Below, piece after piece: positions 31,201-37,915 of a stretch of 37,915 nucleotides of DNA. The notes beneath the pieces were generated by a model. That model worked only from the letters and a program-made list of their open reading frames with translations, was not told the origin of the DNA and ran no database searches. Position 1 is the first letter of the stretch. The number at the start of each line of letters is the position of its first letter. This DNA comes from Candidatus Melainabacteria bacterium. Lineage in GTDB: Bacteria; Cyanobacteriota; Vampirovibrionia; Obscuribacterales; Obscuribacteraceae. Both the position numbers and the translations under genes were made by a program. Where the stretch lies: assembly GCA_012965515.1 (NCBI GenBank), contig DTSE01000063.1:1-37915 (forward strand). The letters are read 5' to 3'.

Positions 31201-33090
31201 CTAGCGCTGCATCATGCGAGCAATAATGTTCGGCTTTTTGCCTTCGGCTACTGCTCTTTCCAATTTGGTAGCGCGCATCTCAAGTCGTGCAGTGACTTTG
31301 TGCAAGCGTTCCAATTCTTTTGGTGGCAATCCTGGAGTCAAGCTTTCGTATGCTCTGTATTGCATAACTGATTCTCTGAGTGCTTTGGAATCTTGTTGGA
31401 AAAACTTCTCCAGTGTCTCGGCAAGACCGAGGCGTGCTCTGGAATTGCGAGGGTCGTTGAAGATCGCAGTGTGATATTTGTCAACTGCGCTGTTGAACTG
31501 TTTTCGGCGAGCAAGGTCATTGGCAAGATTCAAATCTTGCTTTGTAGTCTCGCGTGCTTTTGCAACCAGATGCAATCCGCGTTTTGCACTATCTTGTCCG
31601 CCCGGCATTGTTGCGAGCTTCTTGAAGGCATGCTCGGCATTATCGAGATCTTTGATCATCAAAGTCAGATCACCGAGTGCTGCCAAACTCTTAGCGGTGT
31701 TCGCATTGCCGACCAACATATTGAATTGCTCAGTGGCTTCGGCGAACTTGTTTTGCGCTAGCAATGCTTCGGCATAGGCGACGCGTTCGCCATCATTTTT
31801 CGGCGTACCGATGACGGAGAGATCGACCGGTTTGCCGGAAAGCGAACGCAATTTGGCATCCGCCAATCTGAGTTGCAGATTGTTCGGGTTCATCTGAATT
31901 GCACGAGCGATTGAAGCTTCTGCAGCTTCGTAATCGTTGTCGGCTATGAATGCACCGGTGGTTTCTTTCTGCGCTCTCAGATAAAGAGCGCGGGTCAAAC
32001 CTTCGACTGCAGCGACGTTACCTGGTTGAGTTTGCAACACTGCTTCGTAGTCTTTGATTGCGTCTGAAATCTTTTCGAGGCGCAAGCTGTTGGTGGCGAT
32101 GCGCTGCAAAAGGTCAGTATTGCTCGGCATCAAATCGAGACCAGACCGCAGCTCCGCGATTGCATGCTCGATATCGCCGCGATTCTCGCGAATTTCAGCA
32201 ATTTTGATGTATGCAGATGCACTCTCAGGTTTGATTCTGATTGTTTCCTGAAACTCTTTGATTGCTGCAACCATGTTGCCCTGACTTGCGTATGCTTTAC
32301 CCAATTCGAAGTGAACGGGCGCGCTGTTTCTAAACTGATACAAGGATGTATTCAATTCTTTGATCGCTTCGTCAGCCATTCCTTGTTGCAGTAATGCGCG
32401 TCCGAGCCCGTAGTGCGCTGTTGAATTGCCGGTATTGAGAGCGGTTGCTTGCTTGAAGCTGCTCATAGCTTCAGCCGAGCGACCACCTTCGAGCTGTACC
32501 AGTCCGAGACCAGCGTACGCATCGGAGTAATTTTTGTCGGCGCGAATAGCATTCAAAAATGATTGTTCTGCTTGGTCGAGCCGACCTTCTTCCTTGAATA
32601 CGCGACCGAGTGTGTAGTGTGCTTCAGGAAGATTGGGATCTGTTGCGAGCGCCAGATTGCATTCGGCGCCGGCTTGTTTTACGAGCGCATCCTTGTTCTT
32701 GCGGAAGGTGCCATTAGAAGATTGCAGTCTGTTGAGCAGAACTTGTGCTTTGCCGCAGTGCGCCATCGCATTGTGTGCATCTTCTTTCAAAACTTTGTCG
32801 AATTCTTCATCGGCGCGGTCGAGTTTGAAACTCTTCGCGTATGCGTATGCCAGACCATTGCGAATATTCGGGTCTTTCGGCTGTTTGTTCAAAGCCGTTC
32901 TATAAAGTTCTTCCGCTTCGTTGTACTTTCCTTTCCGTACAAGTTCGTCAGCCATAAGCTGTTCCTGGCTGATTCTCGCCTTAAGTGTTTTCTTTGCGGT
33001 GCGTGCCTCAACGTCGCTCTGAGCACTTAGAGAGCCGCACAGAAAGAGCGAACTTGCAACCAACAATATGGATTTTTTCTTCAAGTCCAT
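31201..33090 (-). CDS. Secreted TPR protein, about 12 repeats
   Basis: A 629-residue protein. A signal peptide (SILLVASSLFLCGSLSAQS) precedes TPRs running almost to the end: LVRKGKYNEAEELYRTALNK, LPEAHYTLGRVFKEEGRLDQ, AYAGLGLVQLEGGRSAEAMS and VHFELGKAYASQGNMVAAIK among them. The C-terminal part is a charged helix (KVTARLEMRATKLERAVAEG). ATG at 33090 is supported by AGGGG about 10 nt upstream and by the signal peptide; the frame is open to 33129. It is a scaffold with no enzyme domain, comparable to outer-membrane or periplasmic TPR assembly proteins. It ends at a strong terminator. Confidence 0.94.
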   Translation of the reverse strand: MDLKKKSILLVASSLFLCGSLSAQSDVEARTAKKTLKARISQEQLMADELVRKGKYNEAEELYRTALNKQPKDPNIRNGLAYAYAKSFKLDRADEEFDKVLKEDAHNAMAHCGKAQVLLNRLQSSNGTFRKNKDALVKQAGAECNLALATDPNLPEAHYTLGRVFKEEGRLDQAEQSFLNAIRADKNYSDAYAGLGLVQLEGGRSAEAMSSFKQATALNTGNSTAHYGLGRALLQQGMADEAIKELNTSLYQFRNSAPVHFELGKAYASQGNMVAAIKEFQETIRIKPESASAYIKIAEIRENRGDIEHAIAELRSGLDLMPSNTDLLQRIATNSLRLEKISDAIKDYEAVLQTQPGNVAAVEGLTRALYLRAQKETTGAFIADNDYEAAEASIARAIQMNPNNLQLRLADAKLRSLSGKPVDLSVIGTPKNDGERVAYAEALLAQNKFAEATEQFNMLVGNANTAKSLAALGDLTLMIKDLDNAEHAFKKLATMPGGQDSAKRGLHLVAKARETTKQDLNLANDLARRKQFNSAVDKYHTAIFNDPRNSRARLGLAETLEKFFQQDSKALRESVMQYRAYESLTPGLPPKELERLHKVTARLEMRATKLERAVAEGKKPNIIARMMQR

Positions 33091-33715
33091 AATCAAAATT
33101 CCCCTCAACGTTTTCCGAAACGCCACCATAGACCGGCTTTATGTGTGAAACAAGTGCGGGTACCGAATAAGAAGACATAAGTTTGACTATAGGGGTAAAA
33201 CGGGAACCTCGGCATGAGCTGAGGCTCTTGCTTGGTTTCAAAGGGATGATTGTGGCAGAGGAAAAGATACAAAACTGCGGCATATAAAAATGAAGCGGTT
33301 CTGATAAACCGCATGTTTAGCGTGTTTTGACTACCTCGAATTGGTTACCGAGTGATGGATGTTGTCACGTTAGAGTGTCATGTCGAGATATTAGGCCGCC
33401 GACTAGGGCGCGTATTCGGACATCTAATTTTGTTGGAAATAACTTGAAAAATCTAACAAAAACCTCGATTCCAAAGTCCCGAAACATCGCGCCAATGGGC
33501 TTATGTTCAAATTGTTCATGGGTTCGATATTGACCAAAAAAGCCCGTTTGCCTTGCTGTACTTGGGTTTTGCGCCTTGTTAGAAAAATCTGGGAAAATCC
33601 AACAACTTTTCACCTTATGTATTGTTGGCGGTCCCAGTTGAGCCATGGTATTCTATTAATTGACCGAACGTTCGGTAAATGAAATTAAGCCCTGTCAGAT
33701 AGGGGGTGTGAGCAA
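33091..33715. other. Divergent AT-rich intergenic region
   Basis: 625 nt without a credible gene between the divergent TPR and diiron genes. The right half is AT-rich, with a TTTTGTT/AACAAAA inverted repeat (33428-33461) and repeated short AAAAATCT-type words. The operator at 33663 is at its right end. Confidence 0.6.
33663..33676. promoter_or_regulatory. Palindromic operator, likely for the TetR regulator
   Basis: ACCGAACGTTCGGT is a perfect 14-bp palindrome of the type bound by TetR-family dimers. It overlaps a TTGACC (33660-33665) that could be a -35 element; 17 nt on is AATTAA, a poor -10. It sits 40 nt before the diiron gene, whose neighbour at 34976 is a TetR regulator. The link between the two is an inference. 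Confidence 0.7.
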
Positions 33716-34855
33716 GTGGAGAAGAAAATGCCCAAAACTGCTTTGCCTGTAAAGGAAACCGCCGATATGCTGGATCAGTCCGGTAAGTCTTTGGGTGACC
33801 AAATGGTCAGCGCACCCACGCAGCATGAGCGGATGCCCAATCCTGAAGAGCTGCTTCTCAATTGCGAAGACGCGCCGAAAATTACCGACAGGCTCAACAT
33901 TTTCCCCTTCGACTGGCGCGTAGAAACTCCTCGTTTGATGGAAATCTATGAAAGCTCCCGCGATCCGGGTTGGTCGCCGAGCAAATTGCCGTGGCACACG
34001 CTCGATGTCGAAAGCATGACCCTCGACCAGCGCTACGCAATCGCTTATTGGTGGTCGCTGCTTTCAGTATTTGATGCCTCCGGACCGGCAGTTTTTGCCC
34101 GCGCCATGATTCACGCGTACGAAACACACGAAGAAGACTCAATTCGCAAGTGCTTCTTCTCTGTGACTCGCGATGAACTGCATCACGAAGAAGTTTGCGG
34201 CAAGGCAATCACAATGCTTACGCCTAACGGACCGCTCGGCTACGAGCCTGAGACCGAACTGGGCAGATTGGCTCGCAACAACGTCGAATGGCTCTATCAC
34301 AATGGCGCCCGCTATTGGTCCGGCTACAAGAAAGCCGTTGAGCACTATCCGATGCCTATTCTTTTCAGCTCCTTCCTGTTCGGCGAAGTGGCTTCCTCGA
34401 CGCTCTTCCACAGCATGTACGAGAGCACCGACATTCCGGTATTCAAGGAAGCGTTCAAGAACATCGGCCGAGACGAAGGCAGACACCTAAGCTTCTGCTT
34501 GGCTCTTCTCAAAGAAGTTCTGCCGAAGATGTCCGAGGAAGACAAAGAAACCGTCACCAAGCAGTTCCGCGCTGGATTCATCTTCCTGTCCGGCATTCTC
34601 TTCGAGCCCCCGGCAGAGTTCTGGCAATTGCCGCCCACCTTCATTCCTGCACAACGCTTGCTGGAAGAAAAGGCACGCGAAGCCGGCTTTGGCATTCTCA
34701 CGTTGGAAAAACGCAAAGAGAATTGGAGAACGGCGGTTGTGCGCTTGAAGACCATTGTTGAGCCTTATGGCGTTAAATTCCCGGCACTTCCGGAAATCGA
34801 CGTAGATGGTGAAACCGTCGCCTTCGACGCAGACAAGATCATCCCGATTTTCTAA
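33716..34855 (+). CDS. R2-like ferritin-superfamily diiron protein
   Basis: A 379-residue soluble helical protein. It carries two E-x2-H motifs about 100 residues apart: E154-x2-H157 (RDELHHEEV) and E254-x2-H257 (RDEGRH). E224 (FGEVAS) and D120 (SVFDASG) lie about 30 residues upstream of each. The order D, ExxH, E, ExxH is that of the ribonucleotide reductase R2 diiron site, with a shorter insert between halves. I cannot see the tyrosyl-radical context well enough to call it a reductase. Fatty-acid desaturase-like or AurF-like N-oxygenase roles are equally open. Start: GTG 33716 with AGGGGG about 10 nt upstream, or ATG 33728. A palindromic operator precedes it and a TetR regulator follows. 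Confidence 0.85.
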   Translation: MEKKMPKTALPVKETADMLDQSGKSLGDQMVSAPTQHERMPNPEELLLNCEDAPKITDRLNIFPFDWRVETPRLMEIYESSRDPGWSPSKLPWHTLDVESMTLDQRYAIAYWWSLLSVFDASGPAVFARAMIHAYETHEEDSIRKCFFSVTRDELHHEEVCGKAITMLTPNGPLGYEPETELGRLARNNVEWLYHNGARYWSGYKKAVEHYPMPILFSSFLFGEVASSTLFHSMYESTDIPVFKEAFKNIGRDEGRHLSFCLALLKEVLPKMSEEDKETVTKQFRAGFIFLSGILFEPPAEFWQLPPTFIPAQRLLEEKAREAGFGILTLEKRKENWRTAVVRLKTIVEPYGVKFPALPEIDVDGETVAFDADKIIPIF

Positions 34856-34975
34856 AAGCCACGGACGAATCTGATTGTGGGCTAACCTGGTCGGATTTAT
34901 TCCGATTTTCTAAGGGCAACTTCAAATCAGTCTACGTTTGGCAACTTTCCCCGCCTGATCCACTAATATAGGGCG

Positions 34976-35563
34976 ATGGTCAGACCTCGCGCAGAAAACT
35001 ATCTCGAACGTCAGCAAGGCATTCTTGATGCCGCCGCCGCCATGTTTGCAAAACACGGATTCAACGGCACGTCGATTGCTGCGCTGGCTGATTCTTGCGG
35101 GGTCTCGAAAGCACTTCTCTATCACTATTACGATTCGAAAGAAGCGCTTCTCTACGACATGCTCCTGGTCCATTGCAAGCTGTTGTCGGAAACCGCCAGC
35201 AATGCAACAAAGGAGTCTGACAAACCTGAGGAGCAGTTGCGCAGTTTGGTGCGTGCGCTGATGGAACTCTATATGAGTTCGCGCGACAAGCACGTGGTGC
35301 TGCTGAATGATTTGCATTGTTTGCCTGAAAATCAGCAAACTGAAATCAAAGAAGAAGAGCGCAAAGTCTTGCAGGAAATCAAAGATCTGATCACGAAACT
35401 TCGTCCTGATCTTAAGCCACCACAGGTGACATCACTGACGATGTATCTGATGGGTGCAGTTAACTGGACTTACACGTGGTTTAAACCGCAAGGACAAGTC
35501 ACTGCCAGTGAATTTGCTGATCTCGCTACCGCAACTTTTTTGAATGGTGTCTTGACGCGCTAA
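34976..35563 (+). CDS. TetR/AcrR family transcriptional regulator
   Basis: A 195-residue repressor-type protein. The N-terminal TetR helix-turn-helix spans about 12-60 (ILDAAAAMFAKHGFNGTSIA, then CGVSKALLYHYYDSKEALLY), followed by an all-helical ligand and dimerisation domain (65-190) with MYLMGAVNWTYTWFKPQG. Ligand unknown. ATG at 34976; only a weak GGGCG precedes it. It lies 120 nt downstream of the diiron gene on the same strand, and a perfect palindrome sits upstream of that gene. The simplest reading is that it represses the diiron gene and perhaps itself. Confidence 0.95.
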   Translation: MVRPRAENYLERQQGILDAAAAMFAKHGFNGTSIAALADSCGVSKALLYHYYDSKEALLYDMLLVHCKLLSETASNATKESDKPEEQLRSLVRALMELYMSSRDKHVVLLNDLHCLPENQQTEIKEEERKVLQEIKDLITKLRPDLKPPQVTSLTMYLMGAVNWTYTWFKPQGQVTASEFADLATATFLNGVLTR

Positions 35564-35585
35564 CGAAGTTAAACTGCTTGGCTAA

Positions 35586-35607
35586 GGGAAACAGTCACCT
35601 GTCTCCC
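35586..35607. terminator. Candidate terminator hairpin between convergent genes
   Basis: GGGAAACAG (35586-35594), loop TCAC and CTGTCTCCC (35599-35607) form a 9-bp stem with one mismatch, in the 75-nt gap between the TetR stop and the convergent zinc-ribbon gene. No long U tract follows. Confidence 0.45.
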
Positions 35608-35638
35608 GAGAACCTTTGGATTTACATTCGGCAGCTCT

Positions 35639-36136
35639 TCAACCAATACCGCATTTGCTGCAGATGATTGCGCTGTTGATGTAGATGGCTGTTTCGCCTA
35701 TGTCGACTGTCTTGCGGCACTTCCTGCATACACTTGTGTATCTGGCAATGAAGACGCTTCCTTCTTTTCCTTGACGGAAAAATTTGAGCGCGTTTTTGTC
35801 CTTTTTTGCCATGGACTTTAAACGCCTGGTCAGCGTGACTATCTCCGCTTCCGCTTTTGCGCTGCGCTCAGGCAGTCGCTTTAGATTGTTGATGCGATCT
35901 ATTGTGGCTTGTGTTTCGTCGACTTCTGCGACTTTGCTGACGCCTTTTGTTGCGTCTGTTTTTGCAGAGCGTCCACATGAATAGCATTCGACTATTTTCG
36001 TAACCGGGTCGTACCAGATTTGATCGCCCTTCTGAATACGTTTGGAACATTTGCAATTTCCGCCGTATAACGACTCCATAAGGCGCGCAGCTGGAGCCAC
36101 GTCAGAAGGACCGGACCGAGTAAATTTGCTCACCAT
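35639..36136 (-). CDS. Double zinc-ribbon protein, unknown function
   Basis: A 165-residue protein with two cysteine clusters flanking a helical middle. The first is C28-x-C30 and C51-x2-C54 (GNCKCSKRIQKGDQIWYDP, then VECYSCG); the second is C137-x2-C140 and C159-x2-C162 (SVCRKCRK, then IICSKCG). The central 75 residues are charged and probably coiled-coil (QATIDRINNLKRLPERSAKA, then VTLTRRLKSMAKKDK). Each half resembles small zinc ribbons that bind a target with a KGD/IGE turn between the pairs, so a bivalent adaptor is likely. No known family identified. ATG with GAGGT upstream at 36136. It stands alone between the TetR gene and the palindrome-rich region. Confidence 0.83.
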   Translation of the reverse strand: MVSKFTRSGPSDVAPAARLMESLYGGNCKCSKRIQKGDQIWYDPVTKIVECYSCGRSAKTDATKGVSKVAEVDETQATIDRINNLKRLPERSAKAEAEIVTLTRRLKSMAKKDKNALKFFRQGKEGSVFIARYTSVCRKCRKTVDIGETAIYINSAIICSKCGIG

Positions 36137-36187
36137 GTTTTTACCTCAAAGTGAAGTCGTGCGCATGCGCCTTTTGCCTCACTGTAG

Positions 36188-36206
36188 GGTCGCATTGCAT
36201 GCGACC
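36188..36206. repeat. Interspersed palindrome
   Basis: GGTCGCAT-TGC-ATGCGACC, 8-bp perfect stem, preceded by CTGTAG. It has the same GTAGGG lead and CGCATTGCATGCG core as the element at 36553 (reverse orientation). Confidence 0.85.
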
Positions 36207-36302
36207 TAATGCGGTGCAGAGAGACGCGCTGTAATGCGGCGGCGCATTGCGTGCGATTTGTAGGGCGCGAAACAGCGCTGGGGCGGGGTGAGAATGTAGA
36301 GA

Positions 36303-36324
36303 GGGCGATGCTGCAGCACCGCCC
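36303..36324. repeat. Interspersed palindrome variant
   Basis: GGGCGATGCTGCAGCACCGCCC folds as an almost perfect palindrome with one A-C mismatch. It shares the GGGCGATG arm with the element at 13561. Confidence 0.65.
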
Positions 36325-36499
36325 AATGGCTTCCGAGAATAAGATAGTCATTCCTGACTTAGAAATGAATGTTCAATTCGACAGTAACGGCGAGGATGCT
36401 GTCTCTTTATCTTCTATTCTTTCTACTTCTTCAGAAGAAAAGGTGTCTGGTTGTCCGGAGCAAAGACCAAGCTTGCTTCTGTCTTTGCGCAGGATGACC

Positions 36500-36550
36500 A
36501 GATACCTTCGACGAAGTAAGGACGGATGATAGATACCTTCGACGTAGTAA
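36500..36550. repeat. Two 20-bp direct repeats
   Basis: AGATACCTTCGACGAAGTAA (36500-36519) recurs at 36531-36550 with one change (A to T), at 31-bp spacing. The second copy runs directly into the palindrome at 36553. Confidence 0.85.
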
Positions 36551-36552
36551 AA

Positions 36553-36571
36553 GGGCGCATGCAATGCGCCC
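36553..36571. repeat. Interspersed palindrome (reverse orientation)
   Basis: GGGCGCAT-GCA-ATGCGCCC followed by CTAC; the reverse complement reads GTAGGGGCGCATTGCATGCG plus CCC, the clearest copy of the family in the window. It lies 46 nt past the stop of the uracil-DNA glycosylase gene. Confidence 0.88.
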
Positions 36572-36616
36572 CTACGCTTTTTCAGACTAGGCTTTCGCGG
36601 ACTACGCTTTCGCGGA

Positions 36617-37246
36617 CTATGTCTTGCGCGCGATTGCTTTCCAAAGCGGCTCTTCGGCGACCAGCCGCAAGGCTTGCCCGAGCAATGTCTTCCCCGGCTC
36701 CATGCGATGCCACGTGGAAGCTCCGGAGGGATGCGGAAGCGGGATGATATCGAATTCGTGTTCAAACGCGACCTGGCGATGTTTGGTTCCGATAATGCTT
36801 GCAAGTTGCGTCTTGCCAAAGAATTGTTCGATAGCTAGTTTGCCTACAGGAATAACAAGCTCCGGCTGCAGCAGCTCGAATTCTTTCCTCATCCACTCAC
36901 TGCAATTCTTGATCTCTGCGTCATTGGGCACGCGGTCGCCGCCCGTCTTTGCTTTTCCTGGGAAACAACGGCAGACTGCCGCCATATAAACGTTCTGTCT
37001 GAAGTTTTCCTCGTCTACACCGATTGAATCAAACCACTTAAATAGAGTCTTTCCGGCCGTCCAAGCAAAGGGGCGCCCAAATTCTCCTTCTCTGGGTCCC
37101 GGCGCCTGACCAACCAGATATATCTTGCTATGTATCGGTCGGTGAGTGACCACCGGCCCAATCATGAGAGGACAGGCGGTGCAGCCTTTCAAGTCTTTGA
37201 TGAGCTGGGCGATTTGAGTTGTTGAGTCTTTTGCGGCTGGCATCAT
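36617..37246 (-). CDS. Uracil-DNA glycosylase, family 4-like
   Basis: A 209-residue member of the uracil-DNA glycosylase superfamily, which removes uracil from DNA. Residues G46-Q-A-P-G50 are the first active-site motif (family 4 usually GEAPG), followed by GEFGRPFAWTAGKTLF. The second is HPSGAS (172-177). Cysteines C22-x2-C25 (GCTACPL), C92/C94 and C115 fit the [4Fe-4S] ligands of families 4 and 5. VYMAAVCRCFPGK and CSEWMRKEF are the usual linking segments. Gln in place of Glu in the first motif is a small deviation. ATG at 37246 or the adjacent ATG at 37243; no clear ribosome site. Palindromes lie on both sides. Confidence 0.93.
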   Translation of the reverse strand: MMPAAKDSTTQIAQLIKDLKGCTACPLMIGPVVTHRPIHSKIYLVGQAPGPREGEFGRPFAWTAGKTLFKWFDSIGVDEENFRQNVYMAAVCRCFPGKAKTGGDRVPNDAEIKNCSEWMRKEFELLQPELVIPVGKLAIEQFFGKTQLASIIGTKHRQVAFEHEFDIIPLPHPSGASTWHRMEPGKTLLGQALRLVAEEPLWKAIARKT

Positions 37247-37915
37247 TTGCAGGTATCCAAAACCGGCGCATTAGTCGTAATGCTGCGCCTTTCGCCAATT
37301 AGTCTAATCTATCTGCCGGAGATTCTACATATAGAAGGAAAGATAGAAAGGAAAGTGTTTGCACGCGAATACGTTGTAAACTAGCTCCTACTGCGTGTTT
37401 TCGTAGAGGCGTTTTCTGACTGGTGCGCACTTTTCGGCGATCATCTTGCAGGCAAGCACTACTAACGTGCATAGTGAAGACCATGATGATAAGCGAATTT
37501 CGGCATGGGTGCCCAAGATGAAATCCAAATTTATATACGATGATTCTACGTTAGGCTTTGATCTTCTCGAAAAGCAGGCTGTTGCTATGAAACCCGCATT
37601 GTGACTGCGTTTCATTTCGTCGATACAATCAGAAATTTAGACTTGAATTGATTAAATGGTGGGGCTTTTGATTAAACGTGCTTCTCTACCGCGTTAAGTA
37701 GTGAGTTCGCAAAGTGGCTAGTAATCAACTTCTCGAGACGCGATATATCGAGCCGTTATTCGGAATAGATGTGTTGGACTGTATTGCATTAATTGTGAGA
37801 GCGGGCTTATCATAAACACAACAGAAACCGCTTTATATCCGCACTCGATGCACTGTTTGGTCGACCGTTCTGGACGATCTAAATAAAGGGTCCTCGCAAA
37901 CAGGCTATCGGATGC
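37247..37915. other. Intergenic region to window edge
   Basis: No credible gene in 669 nt. A hairpin lies at 37268-37283 (GCATTA, loop GTCG, TAATGC) just upstream of the uracil-DNA glycosylase. The 34-codon frame starting GTG near 37713 has no ribosome site, and the longer minus-strand frames between 37299 and 37615 lack domain or codon support. The region may hold promoters only. Confidence 0.55.

Larger units (their letters stand above)
36137..36616. other. Repeat-rich intergenic region
   Basis: 480 nt without a credible gene, between the zinc-ribbon gene and the uracil-DNA glycosylase gene. It carries three palindromes (36188, 36303 and 36553), a 20-bp direct repeat and degenerate pieces of the GGCGCATTGCGTGCG type near 36240. 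Confidence 0.7.

Noticed and set aside
36209-36529. Plus-strand 106-codon frame in the palindrome region
   Set aside because: Runs through several inverted repeats, has no ribosome site and no recognisable sequence pattern.
37388-37615. Minus-strand 75-codon frame near the right edge
   Set aside because: A short hydrophobic stretch is present, but there is no ribosome site and the rest has no protein-like pattern.
37713-37815. 34-codon plus-strand frame starting GTG
   Set aside because: Stops just upstream, no ribosome site, too short to judge without homologues.

Overview
The window looks like one contiguous stretch of chromosome from a free-living bacterium with a standard genetic code, roughly balanced base composition and many secreted or membrane-anchored proteins rich in TPR, Sel1 and low-complexity sequence. 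The mix (lone rpsD, an actinobacterial-looking ferrochelatase with a Cys-rich tail, hybrid histidine kinases, an anti-sigma/roadblock fusion, many signal-peptide proteins of unknown function, no photosynthesis genes) would suit a non-photosynthetic relative of cyanobacteria such as the Obscuribacterales/Melainabacteria. That placement is an inference from gene style, not a proof. No phage, insertion sequence, CRISPR array, tRNA or rRNA gene was found.

Layout. 1-3.9 kb: a truncated flavin-dependent LLM-class oxidoreductase, a divergent SAM hydroxide adenosyltransferase-family protein, and a CPBP protease overlapping an alpha/beta hydrolase. 3.9-6.3 kb: a signalling pair, REC-HPt-REC-REC-GGDEF followed by a stand-alone receiver. 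6.4-10.4 kb: two membrane proteins, a lipoprotein MsrB, a zinc alcohol dehydrogenase and an HtrA-like protease, an envelope/redox-stress flavoured minus-strand run. 10.8-13.5 kb: a structured leader with a 53-residue membrane protein, then a CAP-domain secreted protein and a TPR protein. 13.6-15.6 kb: a 13-copy AGTT repeat, a secreted EF-hand protein and rpsD with a structured leader. 15.6-23 kb: a double-kinase hybrid histidine kinase, a Sel1 protein, a VWA protein and a large anti-sigma-like/roadblock fusion. 23-27.4 kb: a secreted internal-repeat protein, ferrochelatase, a glycerophosphodiesterase and a Thr/Ser-rich protein ending in a strong terminator. 27.5-33 kb: a small secreted protein, a thioredoxin-like gene with an in-frame UGA, a second CPBP protease, a membrane protein and a long TPR protein. 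33-38 kb: an operator-preceded R2-like diiron protein with a TetR regulator, a double zinc-ribbon protein and a family-4-like uracil-DNA glycosylase flanked by palindromic repeats.

The most notable item is at 28153-29409. A secreted thioredoxin-like gene is interrupted by a single UGA immediately after a Cys codon. The same frame continues open for about 270 codons, and a 7-bp hairpin with a G in the second loop position starts 17 nt after the UGA, as expected for a bacterial SECIS element. I read it as a probable selenoprotein with a Cys-Sec centre. Other second-look items are the kinase-receiver-kinase polypeptide, the anti-sigma/roadblock fusion, the R2-like diiron gene under a 14-bp palindromic operator, and a family of short palindromes of the form GTAGGG-CGCATTGCATGCG-CC.
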